A stretch of 64,000 nucleotides of DNA, taken from assembly GCA_964006375.1 (NCBI GenBank), contig OZ023269.1, positions 7,200,426 to 7,264,425 on the forward strand, written 5' to 3'. Made by a program: the position numbers and the translations under genes. This stretch comes from Tillus elongatus (lineage: Eukaryota; Arthropoda; Insecta; Coleoptera; Cleridae). The stretch's first letter is position 1; each line of letters begins with the position of its first letter. Below, piece after piece: positions 1-9,639 of this stretch. The notes under the pieces are model-generated. The model had not been told where the DNA came from. It searched no databases and saw nothing but the letters and a program-made list of their open reading frames with translations.

Positions 1-1783
1 ATATATTTTTGCATGTTTCGAAAGCTTCTATAAAACTACTATCATGAACTATAGTTGCATTTTTTTTTAAGCATCGAGTCAATGGTTTTGTTAATTTACC
101 GAAGTCTTTAATAAATTTTCGGTAGTACCCTACAAGACCTAGAAATCCCTTGATCTCTTTTCTTGTTTTAGGTATGGGGAATTCTCTTACAGCCTTTACT
201 TTATCAGGATTTGGTTTTACGCCTTCGGACGTGATAATGTGCCCGAGGTAGGCTACTTCCTTTTTTAAAAATTCACTCTTGTCAAGCTGTATTCTTAAAT
301 TAGCCTTTCTTAACCTTTCGAATACATTTGTCAACCTTTCTATGTGTTCTTGCAAAGAAGTACTGAAAATTATGATGTCATCAAGGTAGGTAAAACATTT
401 TTCATTTTGAATACCCCTAAGGATATTATCCATAGCCCTTTGAAAGGTACTAGGCGCTCCCTTCAACCCGAATGGCATACGCCTGTACATATAGTGCCCC
501 CCTTCAGAGCTGAAGGCAGTTTTTTCCATATCTTCAGGATTCATTTCAATTTGATGATATCCTGAGGCTAAGTCTAAAGTGGTATAATACTGGCTACGAC
601 CTAATTTATCCAATATTTCCGAAATATTGGGTAAGGGATACTTATCACCAATAGTTTGTTCATTAAGACGTCTATAGTCTATGACCATGCGAAATTTTTG
701 TTTGCCACTGGCATCTGATTTTTTGTTAACAATCAGGACAGGGCTATTCCACGGGCTGGAAGATGGCTGAATAATTTTTTGTCTTAACAAGTCGTCAATT
801 TGTCTTTTGACTTCTTGCTTTTGAGCTTCAGGTAATCGATATGGCTTAACAAATACTGGGTTAGGATTAGATAACCTAATACTATGTTTAACTTGATTAG
901 AAAATGATAATGGGACACCTTCGCAATAAAATATGTCTCTGTACTCGTAACATAAGTTTTCTATCATGTCTCGTTCTTCGTCATTAGTGTGATCAAGTCT
1001 TAATCTGTTTAAATTTTGAATTTGTAATTTGTCAATTTCATTAGCAGTACCATCTATGTTTTCTAAGTCGATATCTTTGTTATGATGAATGGAATTTAAT
1101 TCGTTAGTTGAAACAGGTTCTGCATAAATAGCTTTATGTATAATCAGCTGTACGGGATTTTCATTACTATTCACTATAGAGGTTATAGCCTGGCCATTTG
1201 AAACTGTCACGATAGATGCAGGAATAATTACGCCTGACTCGAGTTTTATATTATTTATTATGCCTATGTTGGAACTACAGTCTATAGGAAGTTTGACTAT
1301 TGTTTCACATCTCGCAGGCAGTATTATGTTATTTAATTCTTGTGGTTTCGAGTTACATTCGCGATGTATGTCGTCGTCACATGGTAAATACAAGGGAATG
1401 CATGTATGCTTCGTTACCAATTTCCTATTATAAAAATCTATTTTAGCTCCCAGTTGTTTGAGAAGGTCAGTACCAATTAACCCATGATATTGATTATTGA
1501 TGTTAAATACATAGAATTTAAATTTGGCTCTGCCTGTTTTAAATATACTTGGTAGAGGAATTTTTAGAATTTCATTATGAAAACTGGTTTGGTGAACAGA
1601 TTTAATTTGAAATTTTTCATGCTCTATAAATTTGGAATAAAAATTATGGGCAATATTTTCACATAACAGCGATTTCATCGAACCGGTGTCAAGCATAAGT
1701 CGCATTTGAAATGAGGGGTTGATTTCGACCAGTATATAAGGCAATTTAGGGTGGTTTACAGAATTTATCTGTACTATATTTTT
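1..1783 (-). CDS. pol: Gypsy-type pol (protease and reverse transcriptase), truncated by window edge
   Basis: This is the retrotransposon polyprotein that processes Gag and copies element RNA. Reading the minus strand in the -1 frame relative to gag, an aspartic protease motif D-T-G-S lies near 1683-1694. A Gypsy-clade RT domain follows, including F-R-M-V-I-D-Y-R-R-L-N, the A-box T-L-D-L-A-S-G-Y-H-Q and the catalytic Y-L-D-D at 377-388. The connection region continues to base 1. I checked the frame codon by codon over 1-300 and saw no stop; the rest reads through as coherent protein. RNase H and integrase would lie left of the window. There is no ATG of its own: expression most likely uses a -1 slip on the A-run at 1779-1785. 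Gypsy/errantivirus affinity is from family knowledge; the exact clade is inference. Confidence 0.9.
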
Positions 1784-3129
1784 TTGTTTAGTTCGATAAC
1801 CTGAATAAAATTTTGTTCGATGTTATCTGTTTGTTCAAAAGCTGCTTCAGGTCTAGTTTCTTCTTCGTACGTTTCATGATTCGTTTCGTCAAAGTAACGA
1901 GCGTCATCTTCAGGAATTGTATAAGAGTGTGTTTCTGAAGGATAATTTTCATAAGATTCGTCATAAACAGGGTTGTCTGATTTAAATTCATGTTGAACCT
2001 CTTGATGGTATAATTGGGTAGGTGATGACTGTGCGTTAGGCCCGTTAGGACCTCTCGGATGAGTATTGAAATTTCTAGATGACGTTTCCATAGGTTCGGG
2101 CTGGAAATGTTGTCTAAAATTTGGATTGGGACGTGTATGTATCGAGGAATTTTTTGCAGATACCTCCATAGGTGTTGGCCTATAGTTTGGTCTGAAATTT
2201 GGATTTGGTCTGAATACGTTTTGTGTCAGCTGTTGTGGGGGCTGATTACGTAAATTTAAGGGCTTTCTGTATGTGGGTTGGTTATGGAATTGTCGGGGGT
2301 GCGTAAAATGCGGAACGTTATTTCTATTATTTTGCTGATTCTGTATGTATTGAGGTTGTTTATTTGGTACATTTGAGTTTTTAAAATTTGTGGATTGATT
2401 GTGGAGATATTTCATTTGTTTTTCTCCATATTGAAAATTCTCTTCTTCCAGAACAAGCGACATAGCGTGTTCTAGATTAGTCGGGTTTTGTAGCCTAACT
2501 GCTAACCCTAGTTGACCACTCAAACCATGTAAATAGGTTTTCAGTGCCACTTTATCGTAAAATTCATTTTTAATTAAACGAAATGCTTCGTTTGCAGTTG
2601 TTAGTCTTACTTTTGAAGCTAAAAGACTACGTGAGTCTTGTATTCTCATACCGAATTGGTATGGGGTTTCTCTAGGGTCTGGCTTTAAGAGCAAGAGGTC
2701 CCTAGCTAAACAGTCTTCGTCTCTCTGGTCGCCGAAGTATTGTTGCAATAATTGTTTAATACGAGGCCAATTTGTGGCATCTTCCCTACTACCTATCAAT
2801 GTTCTAGCTCTACCTTCTAATTTACTTATTACTATTCTAAGCATCCATTGGTTATTTGGATTGTCATCATTTGTTCTATCAACAAATGAAGTGAGAAAAT
2901 TTTCACACGCTGAAATAAATAAAGCTAAAGTATGCTGGTCCCCATCGTATGCGGGAATAGCATTAATGTGATAATTTTGTAATTGATTTGCCATAATTTG
3001 ATTGTTATTTGAGCTTATTGTATTTTTCTCTGTTACTATAAGTTTGGGAGGTGCTAAATTAATTTTTACTTTATTATTAAAATTGTCAACTGTCTCTGTT
3101 TCAGAGTCTGACATTAATTTATTAATCAA
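1774..3129 (-). CDS. gag: Gypsy/errantivirus-like Gag
   Basis: Structural capsid protein of the LTR retrotransposon, 451 residues. The first ~45 residues are Ser/Asn-rich. A helical capsid-like region of about 160 residues follows, beginning near I-P-A-Y-D-G-D, with L-E-G-R-A and Y-L-H-G-L motifs typical of insect retrotransposon Gag. The last ~180 residues are a low-complexity Asn/Gln/Pro/Arg-rich tail with repeated P-N-P-N-F-R blocks, then an acidic end. No CCHC zinc knuckle is visible, as in 17.6/297-type errantiviruses where a basic tail probably binds RNA instead. The frame is intact and ends just before the pol frame. The ATG at 3127-3129 is the natural start; two ATGs lie close together (residues 1 and 6). 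Confidence 0.88.
   Translation of the reverse strand: MINKLMSDSETETVDNFNNKVKINLAPPKLIVTEKNTISSNNNQIMANQLQNYHINAIPAYDGDQHTLALFISACENFLTSFVDRTNDDNPNNQWMLRIVISKLEGRARTLIGSREDATNWPRIKQLLQQYFGDQRDEDCLARDLLLLKPDPRETPYQFGMRIQDSRSLLASKVRLTTANEAFRLIKNEFYDKVALKTYLHGLSGQLGLAVRLQNPTNLEHAMSLVLEEENFQYGEKQMKYLHNQSTNFKNSNVPNKQPQYIQNQQNNRNNVPHFTHPRQFHNQPTYRKPLNLRNQPPQQLTQNVFRPNPNFRPNYRPTPMEVSAKNSSIHTRPNPNFRQHFQPEPMETSSRNFNTHPRGPNGPNAQSSPTQLYHQEVQHEFKSDNPVYDESYENYPSETHSYTIPEDDARYFDETNHETYEEETRPEAAFEQTDNIEQNFIQVIELNKKI
1779..1785 (-). other. candidate -1 ribosomal frameshift site between gag and pol
   Basis: Seven consecutive A residues on the minus strand (T-run on plus) end three bases before the gag TAG stop. 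A slip of -1 here joins gag directly to the pol frame, which opens N-I-V-Q-I-N before the protease. The gag-frame codons are AAC AAA AAA ATA TAG, so the site is a homopolymer slip rather than a textbook X-XXY-YYZ heptamer. Confidence 0.6.
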
Positions 3130-3530
3130 TAATTTAAATTTGGGTAAAATTTTAATTAATATTTCCCGTAATATTTGCTTCTAACTTTAATCGATTTTAG
3201 ATTAAGGTAGGACAAGGAAATTTAAAGGAACAATGAAAGCACTTACGCCAATGTGAAGATGAAGACGATTTCTGTTCTTCTTTGCTTCAGCATCATAAGA
3301 TACAGCGAATAAGGCAGACAACTTCGTAGGCAGAAGTTCCGTATCAAACCTTATTTTCTCTTATGATCGCTCGCGCACTCACTGTATTTTTAATTGAAAG
3401 TTACTTAAATTATTTTTATCAACTTGGACGATGCTGTTCTTTGTTGACTTTGAAGCTGGTTCTGAGTTTTTAACGATAAAAATCGAAGTGCGGACTTTTG
3501 CGATTTTTGTCAAAAGGGCACTAAACTCAT

Positions 3531-3546
3531 ACTAACGACTGCGCCA
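3531..3546 (-). other. primer-binding site, tRNA-Ser-like
   Basis: On the minus strand the sequence begins TGGCGCAGTCG, matching the tRNA-Ser-type primer site known from 17.6/297-like elements. It lies between gag (ATG at 3129) and the proposed LTR, as expected for an element transcribed leftward. Confidence 0.6.
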
Positions 3547-3551
3547 CTTAG

Positions 3552-3704
3552 AGTTGTACTTCAATTGAACTTCATAAAGTTAAATTTATTTACTTGAAGT
3601 TACAGTACAACGATATATATATTAAAATTTAAATAATATAAAAATTACAATAAAATACATATGAGTAATCTAATACCATTAAGGCTGGATGGCAAAGACT
3701 AACT
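3552..3704 (-). repeat. candidate 5' LTR of the Gypsy element
   Basis: In element orientation the segment starts AGTTAGTC and ends ACAACT, resembling errantivirus LTR ends. It lies five bases before the primer site and contains TATATATATC near 3612-3624 as a possible TATA box. At ~153 bp it would be unusually short. The matching 3' LTR is outside the window, so both borders are inference. Confidence 0.4.
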
Positions 3705-3740
3705 GTTGAATATTAATGTTCGACATATATTTATAGACTA

Positions 3741-5927
3741 TTAATTGCTGATCAATTTCCCCTCGGTAATGTCGCTGCACTTCAACCGGACGCTGAGTCG
3801 ACGGAAAAGCCGGTGTAGCGCAACGTACCCATATGTGCTGACAGTAGCCTTGGTGTGTGTAGTATACCGGGTGGTGCAACCATAACTCGCGCTATCCTTG
3901 TCTTTTGGATTACCTAGCAAGTTTTTTAAAGTATTTGTTGTTGAAAATGCTACCTGTAAGTCGACTTTTAAAAAAATGTTATCTAGACCCCTCGTGATTC
4001 TAGGTTCAAATGGTAAGCAAACAAAGTTTTTTTCCGATTTTTCTCTTCTGAACGTCGTTGATTCCGTCACCATTTTCTTTGTTTTCTGTTTGTTGATTAA
4101 TTTTTCCACTAAGCCAGCAGTGTATCCGTTATATTCGGCCGCGTTCCTAATATAATTTAATTCTTTGGTATATCTACTTTTGTTTAAAGGAAAATTAATT
4201 AACCGATTTACTAAAAAATTCAGACTGGCCATTTTTTGTGCGTACGTATGATGTGAGTCGCTCGGGATGTAGCTTAAGGTAGTGGTTTCTTTTCTATAGA
4301 CATCGAATTCTACAGTGTCTTTATTCTTGATAACTGGTACATCTAGAAAGGGTAGTTTATTATTAGTTTCTAATTCGTGGGTAAATTTTATAGAATCAAA
4401 TTTATTGTTTAATTTGGCAATAAAATCTTCTATTCTGCAAATGTTTGTGTCAAACACCGCGAAAATATCATCCACGTAACGACACCACACTCTAGGAAAA
4501 TAACCACTTTCACTTTCAAGATCCGTTTCTAATCTGCTCATGAAAAGGTCTGCAATAAATGGCGATAGCGGATTTCCCATTGCCGTGCCTTGTGTTTGTT
4601 GAAAAAATTCATTGTTGAATTGAAAAATATTTTGTTTGATGCAAAGGTTTGTTAGAGTTAAATACTCCCTGCAGACATTTTCATTTATGTTATTAATTTT
4701 TAGCAACTGCTCTAAATATGTTAAAGAATGCTCCGTGGGAACGCTAGGAAACAATGAGGTTACATCGAACTAAATTAAAACCTCGCCTTCGGTCAATTTA
4801 ATCTCTTTGATCTTATCAATAAATTCAAGACAATTTGTTACTGAAAAACTTTTCTGTTTTACAGGCAAGCCCTTAAACTCATCTGTCAACCACTTAGCTA
4901 AATTATAAGTCGGGGAATCTATAGCCGAAACAATAGGTCTAATTGAATTTCCCGGTTTATGAATTTTTGGGAGACCGTACTTCTTGGGAACTTTCGGATT
5001 AGAAACTTGTAACTTTCTTCCTAAGTCTTTTTATATGAGATTTTGACAACTTTTTAGACTATTTTTAACGTCCGAAATCATTTTTGGTAGCGGGTTTTTA
5101 TTTAGTTTTTTATACGGTCCTGTCGCTATGGCGTTATACACTGTATCTTTATAATCGTTTTTGTCCAAAATCACTACCTTATTGCCTTTATCTGCTTTTA
5201 CATAGAAACAATCTTTCTCTCGCAATCGTTTAACTATTTTCATTTGATTACACTTTAGTTTTTTTGTGGACTTATTTTCTTTCAAGTTTTTTGAAATTTA
5301 ACTTTTACACGCTTCTCTAATAAAATTTTTTGACGGTTCTGGAAGTTTTCTAATTCCCGTTTCAATACCAGCAACTATTTCTACAATATCTTCTTTTTGT
5401 GACTGTATACCGAATTTTAACCCTTTGTTTAGGAGGTCCATCTCCTCTTTATTAAATGATTGTGAAGAAAGATTTTCTACGAGGTCAATTTTCTGAGGAA
5501 CTGGTTTTTCATTTTTAATTTGACATTTAATCAGTTGTTTAATTTTTTTATTGTGTATATTAATTTTCTTAACCACTTTCGCGTTAATGACTATAAACAT
5601 TTTCCTCTGAAAATTGCACCATTCTTCATATTCTAAGTTGTCTAACTTAAAGGTTAATTTTTTAAACAAACTATATGCTTCTACTTCTAACATACTACGT
5701 TTCGAGTACAGGTATTGCATTTCTAGATCCAGCCATTTTTGTTTAGCGAAATTTTCTACCTTTTGCCCTACTTTTGTGTTATTAGAAACTTTTAAATTGA
5801 AGTTAATAAAATTCGGAACAACCGATTTTCTTTTGCAAGATTTTAAAAAAGCAATATCTGTACCTATTAATCTAATTTTACAACTTAACTTACGGTATAG
5901 ATTTAGTTCCGTTGACCTGGAAACCAT
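3741..5927 (-). pseudogene. Penelope-like element reverse transcriptase, three in-frame stops
   Basis: One continuous minus-strand frame of 729 codons encodes a PLE-type RT. The N-terminal ~210 residues are Lys-rich. Then come the PLE hallmark A-D-K-G-N-K-V-V-I-L-D-K (around 5185-5170), Y-G-L-P-K-I-H-K-P-G, F-D-V-T-S-L-F-P-S, the G-T-A-M-G-N-P-L-S-P motif and catalytic Y-V-D-D. The frame is broken only by nonsense codons: TAA at 5298-5300, TAA at 5031-5033 and TAG at 4770-4772; there is no frameshift. After the block L-L-G-N-P-K-D-K the C-terminus loses similarity, and no GIY-YIG endonuclease follows, so the 3' end is deleted or replaced. The start ATG at 5925-5927 sits five bases from the terminal repeat at 5933. 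PLE identity is secure; the truncation point near 3900 is approximate. Confidence 0.88.
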
Positions 5928-5932
5928 AATTC

Positions 5933-6232
5933 ACTAAGTGAAGATTGGAACCTGTGATGAGCACTGATAAGTACACTTGGAGACACTGATAAAAATACAA
6001 TACACTGTGGAATTTGCCTACGACTAGTGTCTCATCTCGGTTCGATCTCTTTACCTGAGATCCGGTATATAAGTTGATGTTAGTTTTTTAAGTATTTAGA
6101 ATGTTTCATCCTCTGATGACGCTAACTTGGTTAGTGAAACGATCGTCAGGTCTTTTTAAAATGTGTTGTGGTGATTTGGGCTCTCCAAGTGTACTTATCA
6201 GTGCTCATCACAGGTTCCAATCTTCACTTAGT
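5933..6232. repeat. PLE terminal repeat with perfect 50-bp inverted arms
   Basis: Bases 5933-5982 and 6183-6232 are perfect inverted copies (outer end ACTAAGTGAAGATTGG). Between them is a 200-bp spacer containing the hammerhead-like motif at 6113-6150. The left arm abuts the PLE ORF start, which fits a PLE flanked by a terminal segment of another, inverted copy. Similar but diverged units occur at 15089-15180, 22156-22366 and 36890-37017. Confidence 0.75.
6113..6150 (+). ncRNA. hammerhead-ribozyme-like motif, PLE family A
   Basis: CTGATGA (6113-6119) is followed by one C, then helix II GCTAAC/GTTAGT (6121-6126 with 6130-6135) closed by TTG. Next are GAAAC (6136-6140), loop GATC and GTC (6145-6147). 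CCT before the core (6110-6112) can pair with AGG after it (6148-6150) as helix I. PLEs are known to carry hammerheads with very short helix III. One extra base after CTGATGA is not canonical, so activity is unproven. Confidence 0.5.
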
Positions 6233-7262
6233 ACTTTTAGTTTTTAGTGAATTTTCATTATTACTTACTCCTCATGTCGTATATGGAAAATTTTAGGTTA
6301 ATGAAACTACATAATATCATGTAGTAGTTTAATCTATGCCTATAAACATATATGTTCAGTGTAAATTATTAAAATTTTAATTTCAACTTTTTTTATTGTT
6401 AATATTTATTTATTTTATTTTTAAAGGGTATGGATACAGCAATAGTAAATAAATGTTGAAAAGGGTTTAGGTGCAGCAAGTGCGTTATGGTAGCGACCTT
6501 TCGTAAACATATTCCAAATGTTGATTATTCAATTTCCCATTAAACTAGAATCTTCAATGTTGATACATACTCAAACCTATATAAAAGCAGCGTGGGTACT
6601 AAATTTAAAAAATAACACAATGAGCTTCACAGGCAACGATAAATTTGTTTTAGAAAACCATTTTTGTTATTCTGTTTGCAAAAACTGTTTTGATTGAGTG
6701 GACTAAAAAATAAGTGGTGAAAAAGGTCTGGGTGCCGCAAACACATTATGGTAGAGAGTTTTTGTAAAAATATATTGGAAATCCGATAACTCAATTTCCT
6801 ATTAAGCTAGAATCTTTAATCTTGAACCATAGTAACACTTATGTAAACGCAGCCTGGGTACTAAATTGAAAAAAAAACAACATAATGAGCTTCGCGGATA
6901 ACTACAAGTTGGTTTAAAAAAAAACGTTTTTGTTGTTTTGTTTGCAAAAACTAGTTTGATTGGGTTGACTAAAACAAAACCATCCAAGCAATTAAAAGGA
7001 AAAATACCTGCCATATTCATTATTTGGCAGGTACATTCCCTTTGTGAATAATTAATTTTTTTCTAGAAAACTTTCGTGACTTTAATGAAATTTGTAACAC
7101 AATTTTTTTAAAGAGACTTGCAGTACTTACATATATCTCTACCAAACTATAATTTTCTAACTCCATAGAAAATAAAAACTTATTCAAATAATCGCTAACT
7201 GGGACCTCTAAAACCGGTCTCCCAGGTACTTTTAAATTTAAAGAATTAGTTTTAATATACAG
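6233..7262. other. non-coding repeat debris
   Basis: No gene is recognised. Two diverged ends of the GCAGCAAGTGCG family lie at about 6465-6500 and 6725-6760, each followed by similar sequence, so this is probably an old tandem or nested copy. Confidence 0.4.
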
Positions 7263-7518
7263 AGCCTCGGTGGTTCAGGGGTAAGAACGTGTGCCTCTGA
7301 ACCGAAGGGTACTGGGTTCGATCCCAAGGTTCTCCTTTGACTTTTCCAGTACAAACTGATGCATGTGATGTTGGGCACGTTAAAGATCCCTACCCTCCTT
7401 ACAGAAAGGCAGGGGTTCGGCAAAATTTCCAGAATGGTGAGGTGAAACTGCTCCCTCGCGTCGGTGATTGGCCATAGTTGCGGAAATAGGCCGACGTTAA
7501 AGAAACAAAACACACACG
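7263..7518 (+). mobile_element. tRNA-derived SINE (family S), internally deleted
   Basis: The head has a pol III A-box-like TGGTTCAGGGGTAAG and a B-box GGGTTCGATCC spaced as in a tRNA. The tail has the family body and a CA-rich end after AAAGAAACAAAACAC. Compared with the copy at 26068, about 80 bp of the middle are missing. The anticodon-loop segment CCTCTGAACC resembles tRNA-Gln(CTG), which is a weak guess. Confidence 0.75.
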
Positions 7519-7603
7519 CAGTTTTAATATAATAATATATCTTACCAATAGTGTACAATTCTTATGAAAATTCACTACTATAATGCACTTGCTGCGTCCC
7601 GAT

Positions 7604-7766
7604 TTTTTGTTTCTTTAACGTCGGTATATTTCCGCGACTATGGCTAATCACCGTCGTCAGGGAGCAGTTTCACCTCACTATCCTGGGTATTTTGCCGAAC
7701 CTCTGCCTTCTGTAAGGAGGCTAGGGATATTTATCGTGTCCAACATCGCATGGACACGGGAGAGAA
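7604..7766 (-). mobile_element. SINE family S, 3' part only
   Basis: Reverse-complement copy of the SINE body and tail (TTTGTTTCTTTAACGTCGG at the tail end) without the tRNA head. It lies 86 bp from the copy at 7263 in opposite orientation. Confidence 0.65.
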
Positions 7767-7862
7767 GTTGTTTTTGTAACCATTGAAAATCATTTAGCCA
7801 TGTTGGCAAAGTAGTTTAAAAAGTATTTTCTTGCTGACTTCAACTTGATAGCAAGTTAAGAG

Positions 7863-8129
7863 TGGGTTAGGGACCCATTTCAAAATACTCCCGAAGGTTT
7901 CTCAACTCCCGAAGAAGAAATGTTTATAGATTTTACGGCAAATGGAGAAATCAAAAGACAATTTAGTAATAAATCACTCTTTGAATTTTAGGCAGGGTTA
8001 GATGACGAGTCTTCTGCACTGAAAACAATAGCATTTCTTATACAATTACCATCTTCAACATCCTAGCTTTGCGAAACCGGATTTTTTGCGGTCGCTGCTT
8101 TAAAGACAAAATATATGTCTCAACTACAC
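7863..8129 (+). pseudogene. hAT (ZBED-type) transposase C-terminal fragment
   Basis: One frame reads W-V-R-D-P-F, then F-I-D-F-T-A-N-G-E-I-K, K-S-L-F-E-F and L-C-E-T-G-F-F-A-V-A-A-L-K-T-K-Y. This is the conserved C-terminal dimerisation region of ZBED5-like hAT transposases. Two in-frame TAG codons stand where the family usually has Trp (after F-E-F) and Tyr (before L-C-E-T-G). The fragment stops at the 5' border of the following LINE, so the LINE seems to have landed in it. Confidence 0.75.
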
Positions 8130-8139
8130 GGAACTACAC

Positions 8140-9335
8140 GGTGAATCCCAGATTGTCTCTCTAGACATATCCAAAGCATTTGACCAGGTCTGGCATGCAG
8201 CGCTGCTTAATAAACTACCGGCCTATGGCCTACCACCAAAACCCTGTACGTGGACAGCAAATTTCCTCTCCAACCGGAGCATTTCTGTTGTCGTGGATGG
8301 CCATTCCTCTAAACTGTATCCAATTAATGCAGGAGTTCCTCAAGGCTCAGCTTTAGCCCCTACTTTGTTTCTTCTCCACATCAATGACCTCCTCTCTAGC
8401 ACATCCAACCCAGTTCACAGTTACGCGGACGACCACACCCTCCACTAAAATATACAATATTCTAAGCCTGTCTCTTCAGCCCAATTAGATGAGGATTGCA
8501 GACTCATGGAGGGTTCTATCTCCGTGGATCTCCAAAAAATATTAGACTGGGGAAGTAGAAATCTTGTACAATTCAAACCCACCAAATCACAGTCATGCTT
8601 TCTTTCTCATAAGAGATACACCAGCCCTAGACCCATCACAATAAACAACCAAGTTATTCAAAGTAATGAGTCCTTTTCACTTGTTGGAATTTCTGTGGAT
8701 CGAAATCTCAATTGGCACAAAAATGTCACATCAATTGCAGAAGCGGCTGCTAAGAAATTAGGTTTCCTCTTCCGGGCTCGCAAATACTTTTCACCAGCTA
8801 ATGTCTATACCTTATATACTTCACAAATAAGACCAAACCTTGAATACTGCTCCCACATCTGGGGTGCCGGTGCCGCTTCTACAGTCGCTATCCTGGACGC
8901 CATTCAGAAGAGAGCTATACGTCTCGTTGGTGACCCTACCCTCACCCAAAGGTTCCCATCCCTTGCCCACCGACGTGACGTTGGTGATCTCTCTCTCTCT
9001 TTTATAGATATCTGCACGGGCACTGCTCAGAGGAGCTTTCTTCCATAGTTCCTCCACCTGCTGCCCCCAACATATCTACTAGGGAAATAGTGCGAACGCA
9101 CCCTTTTACTGTCCAGGTCACCAGACATAGAATATCTTGTTATGCCCGCTCTTTTGTCCCGATGACTTCCAAGTTGTGGAATTCCTTGCCGGCACATGTT
9201 TTTCCTTCTCCCCCGAACCTCCAAACCTTCAAGTCCAGAATTAACAAGTTGCCTCTTTCCTCCTTGTTGACACCCACGGTACGATAGTATTTAGGCTGTA
9301 AGCCCTCGTGGTGTGTTGTTGAAAAAAAAACTAAA
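8140..9335 (+). pseudogene. non-LTR retrotransposon RT, 5'-truncated (CR1/Jockey group)
   Basis: The frame opens S-L-D-I-S-K-A-F-D-Q-V-W-H and runs through P-I-N-A-G-V-P-Q-G-S and the catalytic S-Y-A-D-D. A TAA stop lies at 8446-8448, after which the same frame continues as a 180-codon ORF (8506-9048) covering the thumb and C-terminal region (R-A-R-K-Y-F-S, Y-T-S-Q-I-R-P-N-L-E-Y-C). A frameshift near 9015 moves the end of the protein to the frame of 9090-9287 (T-S-K-L-W-N-S-L-P). A short A-run at about 9325 may be the 3' tail. Clade assignment is approximate. Confidence 0.85.
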
Positions 9336-9639
9336 TATAGAAAAAGAGCTTAGAGTGTCCATTAATAATATTAAAGCTTCCATCGAAAAACTCTACTCTG
9401 CAAGACAGGCCAAAGGGTGTCACTAAAAATTATTAACCTTGGCTTTGATTTAATATTGATAAGTTAATTATTAAATATATTGTGCAGTACTGATACAAGA
9501 CCGGTATGAGTGCATTCTATTGTTTTTCTTTCAGTAGATTAAATAAAAATCCTATATAAGTGTATTCTATTGATTTTTCTTTAGTAAATTAAATACATTC
9601 TGTAATAATAAATTTTTTCTCAATATGCTCGCGCCTACC
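9336..9639. other. no feature recognised
   Basis: AT-rich spacer between two LINE fragments. It contains a short imperfect duplication of TGTATTCTATTG-like sequence around 9505-9600 and nothing convincingly coding. Confidence 0.3.

Noticed and set aside
7265..7330. A functional tRNA gene at the SINE head (also 26068, 26706)
   Set aside because: A- and B-boxes are present but the cloverleaf stems do not close, and the sequence runs on into a repeated SINE body.
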